64,000 bases of DNA from Kribbella capetownensis (GTDB lineage Bacteria > Actinomycetota > Actinomycetes > Propionibacteriales > Kribbellaceae), in NCBI RefSeq assembly GCF_004331485.1, contig NZ_SJKD01000006.1, forward strand, positions 434,001 to 498,000, written 5' to 3'. The notes below the pieces were generated by a model. The model did no database searches and was not told the DNA's origin. It saw nothing but the letters and a program-made list of their open reading frames with translations. Of this stretch, positions 60,595 through 64,000 are shown one piece after another. The stretch's first letter is position 1, and every line of letters begins with the position of its first letter. A program made the translations under genes and the position numbers.

Positions 60595-60993
60595 GTCGCA
60601 CGTCCTCTCGGGCCGCGACGTGCACCACGCCCGGCCCACCAGTGGTTAGGTGATGGACCGGGAGCTGGCCCGGGGATCTGGTGCAGATCCCCTCCGGATC
60701 GCCGCACGGGCAGATCCGGGAACCAGTGAGATCGAGACGCGAGGTCTCGGGCACTCCGTTCTGCCCCTCATGGGGCAACCGGCTGGCGAACGATTCTCAA
60801 GCTGATCGGGCCTCCCGGACAGCCGGCTTCCCCTCCGACCGTCACTAAGGAGCGTAGGTCGGCGGCGCAAACCCCGCATTCCGACACGCCCGGCCACGGG
60901 GTTAACGGCGTGTTACTTCTTCCCCCCACGCCGGGGAGGTCGTTCACCCAGCGGAGTGATCCGGTCCGCGACCCTCCGCGACAGTCTCGTCAC
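60595..60993 (-). other. Long structured leader of phoH / divergent intergenic region (399 bp)
   Basis: No convincing gene. On the phoH strand the RNA could form several hairpins: GGGGATCTG with CAGATCCCC (60672-60692, 9-bp stem), TGCCCC with GGGGCA (around 60762-60777), and CGAGAC with GTCTCG (around 60733-60749), plus GC-rich pairs nearer the ATG. An arginine-rich frame on the minus strand (60646-60897) looks like a by-product of structure. The right part carries the start of the decayed membrane gene on the plus strand. I cannot match a known riboswitch by eye. Confidence 0.5.
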
Positions 60994-61565
60994 ATGCGGA
61001 AGAACTGGCCGGTGGGGACCGGGTACGCGACGGCTCTGTGGTCCCTGACGTACGGCGTTCTGGGCGTCTACTGGGCCCTCGGCGGACCCGGCTACCCGTT
61101 CGCGAAAGTGACCGATGATCGTGCAACCGCCTCGATCCTGGAGGACACGCCGGCCCATGTCGTTGCCCCGCTCATGGCGGCCGTCGGTCTCGGTGGCGCC
61201 GTACTGGCGATCGTGATGACCAGACGCCCGGCCCGCGGTTGGGTGCTCCAGGCAATCGCCGCCGTCCTGGCGATCGGGCTCGCGGTGGTGATCCCTGACT
61301 ACACACTGATCGCGATGGTTGCCCTGGCCCCTGCGTTGGTTGCCTTCGCGTTCACCGGCGTACCGGGTGAACAGGGCGGCGTGGGCGACCGCTGGGGCGA
61401 GGTCTATCCGCGCTGGATCTGGTTCTCATCCCGGCCGGCCTGATGAACACCCAGCTCCCTTTGGACGGCGACAACTGGGCCCTGAACGGTCCCGGCATCC
61501 TCTGGGTGGTCTGGGGAGCCGCCGCCCTGGGTCACGTCCCGAAGCGGCGCTCCCGTTGTGCGTAG
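60994..61565 (+). pseudogene. Decayed multi-pass membrane protein gene
   Basis: The intact part (60994-61443, 149 residues) has four hydrophobic helices, starting WPVGTGYATALWSLTYGVLG. It then reads RWGEVYPRWIWFSSRPA and stops. Just across the stop, in another frame, the sequence continues LVLIPAGLMNTQ, then NWALNGPGILWVVWGAAALG. I recall full-length homologues (300 residues or more) in which RWGEVFPRW and LIPAGLMN are separated by a further helix. So here one or more internal segments were deleted and the frame was lost. The remnant tail overlaps the end of the cis-prenyltransferase gene. Confidence 0.65.
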
Positions 61566-62311
61566 CTCCGGATCGCCCGCAGGAAGTCGACGTGCCGGAA
61601 ATCCGGCCACAGGGCTTCACAGAAGTAGAACTCGCTCAGCGCGCTCTGCCAGAGCAGGAAGCCGCCGAGGCGCTGCTCACCCGACGTCCGGATGACCAGG
61701 TCCGGGTCCGGCTGGCCCTTCGTGTACAGGTGCCGCGCGATGTGCTCGACGTCGACGCGCTCGGCCAACTCCTCGATGGAGATGCCCTGCGCGGCCTCCT
61801 CGTGCAGAAGCGAGCGGACCGCGTCGGCCAGCTCGCGGCGGCCGCCGTACCCGACCGCGACGTTGACCAGCATCCCGTCGACTCCGTGCGTGGCCGTCTC
61901 GGCCGCCTTGAGCGTCTCGGCGGTGGCTCCGGGCAACAGGTCGAGGGCGCCGACCGGGTGGATCCGCCAGCGACCGATCGCGGTCAGCTCGTCGACGGTC
62001 TGCTCGATGATCCGCAGCAGCGGCTCGAGCTCGTCGGCCGGCCGGCTCAGATTGTCGGTGGAGAGCATCCAGACGGTGACCACCTTGACGCCGACGTCGT
62101 CGCACCAGTCGAGGAACTCGACGATCTTGTTCGCCCCGGCCTCGTGACCGCGCGACACCGGGTCGCCGACGGCCCGGGCCCAGCGCCGGTTGCCGTCGAT
62201 GATGACGCCGATGTGCCGCGGGATCCGGTCCAGCGACAGCGATCGGATCAGCCGGCGTTCGTACAGGCCGTACACCGCATCGCGCAGCTTTTGCTTGCCA
62301 GGTGTCCGCAT
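61532..62311 (-). CDS. uppS: Short-chain cis-prenyltransferase (isoprenyl transferase, UppS family)
   Basis: 259 residues from the ATG at 62311 (GAGGAGAG upstream). The catalytic block is IPRHIGVIIDGNRRWARAVG with the key Asp, followed by VWMLSTDNLSRP, and LVIRTSGEQRLGGFLLWQSA plus ALWPDFRHVDFLRAIRSY. It extends allylic diphosphates with IPP in cis. The order with a hemolysin III gene matches the mycobacterial Rv1085c-Rv1086 pair, in which this protein is the Z,E-farnesyl diphosphate synthase, so short-chain products are likely. The IPP comes from the MEP pathway (ispH in this window). Confidence 0.92.
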   Translation of the reverse strand: MRTPGKQKLRDAVYGLYERRLIRSLSLDRIPRHIGVIIDGNRRWARAVGDPVSRGHEAGANKIVEFLDWCDDVGVKVVTVWMLSTDNLSRPADELEPLLRIIEQTVDELTAIGRWRIHPVGALDLLPGATAETLKAAETATHGVDGMLVNVAVGYGGRRELADAVRSLLHEEAAQGISIEELAERVDVEHIARHLYTKGQPDPDLVIRTSGEQRLGGFLLWQSALSEFYFCEALWPDFRHVDFLRAIRSYAQRERRFGT

Positions 62312-62502
62312 GGGCAGGTGCTCTCCTCGAAGACTCTCGGTCACGAGGCTAGCCCAGATCGGCCGCTGTTGAGAGGCCCTGGAGCGGCTCGCAGAAAGCT
62401 GCCCGGAGGTTCGAACTTTCGCCGAAGTTCGTGCGTCGGACACGCGGGTGGCGGTGTGCCAAGGGGTGATGTCGCCTACATTTCATGCTTATGGACGATG
62501 GA

Positions 62503-62535
62503 ACCTACGGTTCCGTAGGTTACGGTTGCGTAGGT
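62503..62535 (+). promoter_or_regulatory. Palindromic operator upstream of the hemolysin III/TrhA gene
   Basis: ACCTACGG-TT-CCGTAGGT (62503-62520) is a perfect 8-bp-arm palindrome. It is followed 15 bp later by a close second copy, TACGGTTGCGTAGGT (62521-62535). Double palindromes of this type bind TetR/FadR-like repressors in actinobacteria. The TrhA start is 35 bases further on. Confidence 0.6.
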
Positions 62536-62569
62536 ACTGAACCGCCCGGCACCCCTCGAAAGGACGGCG

Positions 62570-63265
62570 ATGACCGCTACCAGCGCCCAGCCCCAGGAAG
62601 TCGGTCACCGGCTGTCGGGAAGACTCGCGCCGCTGAAGCCCAAGCTTCGCGGCTGGCTGCACGCCGGCACGTTCCCGTTCGCGACCGCCGCCGGCATCGT
62701 GCTGATCTGTCTCGCCCCCGGCGCCGAGGCCCGCTGGGCCGCGGCGGTCTACACCATGGGCGCGATGCTGCTGTTCGGCATCTCCGCGCTGTACCACCGG
62801 TTCTACTGGGGCCCGACCGGTGAGGCGATCCTGCGCCGGCTCGACCACAGCAACATCTTTCTGCTGATCGCCGGCACCTACACCCCGCTCGGGATGGTCC
62901 TGCTGCACGGCGACAACCGGCTGCTGATGCTCGGCCTGGTCTGGGGCGGCGCACTGCTCGGCATCCTGTTCCGGATCTTCTGGGTGAGCGCTCCGCGCTG
63001 GCTCTACACGCCGATCTACCTCGCCCTCGGCTGGGTGGCGATCTTCTGGATGGGCGACATCTACCACCAGGGCGGCGCGGCCGTGGTCACACTGATCGCG
63101 GTCGGCGGCGGGCTCTACTCGATCGGCGCGGTCATCTACGGCACCAAGCGGCCGAACCCGTCACCCCTGTGGTTCGGCTTCCACGAGATCTTCCACGCCT
63201 TCACCGTGGCTGCGTTCATCTGCCACTACATCGCCGTCAGCATCGCGACATACCAGGTCGGCTAG
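62570..63265 (+). CDS. Hemolysin III / TrhA-family membrane protein
   Basis: 231 residues with seven transmembrane helices. The PAQR-like metal site is seen in LFGISALYHRF, LRRLDHSNIFLLIAGTYTPL (Asp-His) and FGFHEIFHAFTVAAFICHYI (His pair), the hallmarks of hemolysin III and the AdipoR fold. It is a membrane hydrolase-like protein; E. coli TrhA maintains membrane energetics with unsaturated fatty acids. Position next to the cis-prenyltransferase is conserved. The palindrome pair upstream suggests repression by a lipid-sensing regulator. Confidence 0.9.
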   Translation: MTATSAQPQEVGHRLSGRLAPLKPKLRGWLHAGTFPFATAAGIVLICLAPGAEARWAAAVYTMGAMLLFGISALYHRFYWGPTGEAILRRLDHSNIFLLIAGTYTPLGMVLLHGDNRLLMLGLVWGGALLGILFRIFWVSAPRWLYTPIYLALGWVAIFWMGDIYHQGGAAVVTLIAVGGGLYSIGAVIYGTKRPNPSPLWFGFHEIFHAFTVAAFICHYIAVSIATYQVG

Positions 63266-63720
63266 GGCGCGTCTCCCAGATCCCTCAGGGTCTCGCGCAG
63301 TACGTCGTACCTTTCGCGGCCCAACTGCTGTTCCCACAACTCCTCCACGCGGGCGATCGCGGCCCGGCTGAACTCGACCGCCTCGTCGCCACGCGGCGTA
63401 CGACGTACCAGCCGGACCCGGCGGTCACCGCGCAGCCGGTCCGACTCGGTGAACCCCAGTCGCTGCAGGTAGTCGACGTGCTGCCCGAGGCCCTGCTTGG
63501 TCATCCCGGCCGCCTCGGCCAGGTCGGTGATCCGGCCGCCGTCGGCCGGGATCATCTCGAGCAGCCGGTAGTGCGAGATCCGCAGCCCCGGGAACGCCTG
63601 CTCGGAGTCGGCCAGGATCTCTGCCCGTAAGCGCGCCATCACGAGTCCGAGCAACCCGGCGATGTGATCGGAGCGGACCGGTTCCACCGGTGTGCCCGGA
63701 AGTCCGTTGACGGAAGTCAT
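63262..63720 (-). CDS. MarR-family transcriptional regulator
   Basis: 152 residues from the ATG at 63720. The winged helix is PADGGRITDLAEAAGMTKQG then LGQHVDYLQRLGFTESDRLR and wing DRRVRLVRRT. It overlaps the convergent TrhA gene by 4 bases. The dyad TTACTA-N6-TAGTAA (63730-63747) just upstream is its probable autoregulatory operator. It diverges from a phosphotransferase-like gene, which may be its target. Confidence 0.88.
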   Translation of the reverse strand: MTSVNGLPGTPVEPVRSDHIAGLLGLVMARLRAEILADSEQAFPGLRISHYRLLEMIPADGGRITDLAEAAGMTKQGLGQHVDYLQRLGFTESDRLRGDRRVRLVRRTPRGDEAVEFSRAAIARVEELWEQQLGRERYDVLRETLRDLGDAP

Positions 63721-63729
63721 AAGGCAACT

Positions 63730-63747
63730 TTACTATCTCGGTAGTAA
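63730..63747. promoter_or_regulatory. MarR operator
   Basis: TTACTA-tctcgg-TAGTAA is a perfect 6-bp-arm dyad 10 bases before the MarR-family start codon, in an AT-rich stretch. It is placed between the divergent MarR and phosphotransferase genes. Confidence 0.6.
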
Positions 63748-63834
63748 GGCTGCTTTACTTCTTTCCGTGCCAGCTCTGAAGACTGGCAGAAGGCGCGGGC
63801 GGACGATGGGCGGCAGACTGCTTTGGGGGGACGC

Positions 63835-64000
63835 ATGATCACCACTCTGGAACCACTGGGCCGGGACGCCCTGTGCGACGACGACCTGACCGATCTGGTC
63901 CGGACCATCACCGGGGACCCGGCAGCCCGGCCCGGCGCGGTCCGGGTCGAGCCGGTCGACTACCTGATCGGCACGCCGAGCACCGAGGCCCTGTTCCGGC
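63835..64000 (+). CDS. Phosphotransferase (APH-like) family protein, N-terminal fragment
   Basis: 55 codons are visible, then the window ends. The ATG has GGGGGG 5 bases upstream. The sequence (ITTLEPLGRDALCDDDLTDL, then VEPVDYLIGTPSTEALFR) matches the beginning of actinobacterial APH-family proteins, in which VDYxIGTPSTEALxR starts the nucleotide-binding lobe. The catalytic part is outside the window. It is divergent from the MarR gene. Confidence 0.6.
   Translation, partial: MITTLEPLGRDALCDDDLTDLVRTITGDPAARPGAVRVEPVDYLIGTPSTEALFR

Noticed and set aside
60646-60897. 83-residue arginine-rich frame before phoH as a PhoAT-like antitoxin
   Set aside because: It has no overlap with the phoH start, no recognisable domain and a composition expected from structured GC-rich DNA. 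The known antitoxin pattern is a short gene that overlaps phoH2.

Overview
The window is about 64 kb of very GC-rich, gene-dense actinobacterial chromosome. Evidence for this is the mycothiol gene mshB, an Sdh1-type succinate dehydrogenase, GlpX next to a DUF4245 protein, DUF5302, a deazaflavin-dependent (Ddn-type) oxidoreductase, many GTG/TTG starts and several apparently leaderless promoters. Gene content and order are reminiscent of Kribbella or another Nocardioidaceae/Kribbellaceae member; that is an inference from memory, not a database result. I see no rRNA, tRNA, CRISPR array, insertion sequence or prophage. It reads as ordinary chromosome with a few decaying genes and unusual repeats.

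Layout. 1-3.7 kb: start of a VanW-family exported protein, a flavin reductase, mshB, a LuxR-type regulator, a Nudix hydrolase and a conserved CxxC protein. 3.7-7.6 kb: an SDH operon (small unknown protein, sdhC, sdhA, sdhB), closed by a terminator and a large nested palindrome. 7.8-16.7 kb: ABC1/UbiB kinase, MFS pump, pterin dehydratase, BNR-repeat secreted protein, VOC protein, AraC regulator, an acyltransferase-like protein, a lipoprotein deacetylase and DedA. 16.8-22.6 kb: cytochrome P450 behind a large LAL (MalT-like LuxR) regulator, divergent from a methyltransferase, then an ArsR-SRPBCC pair. 22.7-31 kb: DUF5302, LysE exporter, phosphotransferase, methyltransferase, a frameshifted gene, ychF, GNAT, DUF817, chitin-deacetylase-like protein, rmuC. 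31-38.5 kb: MFS pump, GH64 beta-1,3-glucanase under a LacI-type operator, a second ArsR-SRPBCC pair, a Rieske oxygenase, an NAD(P)-binding protein with an HxlR regulator, and an ECF sigma factor with a membrane partner. 38.5-47.9 kb: ispH, HAD protein, xseA-xseB, GNAT, a TetR-flavodoxin-SMR locus, a MobA-like protein, DUF4245, and glpX with a PfkB sugar kinase. 48-54 kb: FadR-type regulator, a leucine leader peptide and short leuA overlapping an ABC ATPase, a DUF1707 protein, class I fumarase, Ddn-like protein. 54-64 kb: P-loop protein, DUF402, fumC (class II fumarase), spermidine-synthase-like protein, DHFR-like protein, SLT transglycosylase, phoH with a long structured leader, a decayed membrane gene, cis-prenyltransferase, hemolysin III/TrhA, MarR regulator and the start of a phosphotransferase.

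Central metabolism is well represented: SDH plus both fumarase classes, gluconeogenic GlpX, MEP-pathway IspH, a cis-prenyltransferase and leucine synthesis. Most accessory genes form small regulator-plus-target cassettes, each with a visible palindromic operator.

The most unusual signal is an 84-bp repeat found twice, immediately before sdhB and before a flavodoxin gene. Each copy encodes a 27-residue open frame whose TGA overlaps the ATG of the downstream gene, so a dispersed element appears to have supplied a translationally coupled leader. Other items of note are a leucine-attenuator peptide before a LeuA that lacks its feedback domain, a degenerate copy of the ychF tail beside the real one, and two genes caught in decay.
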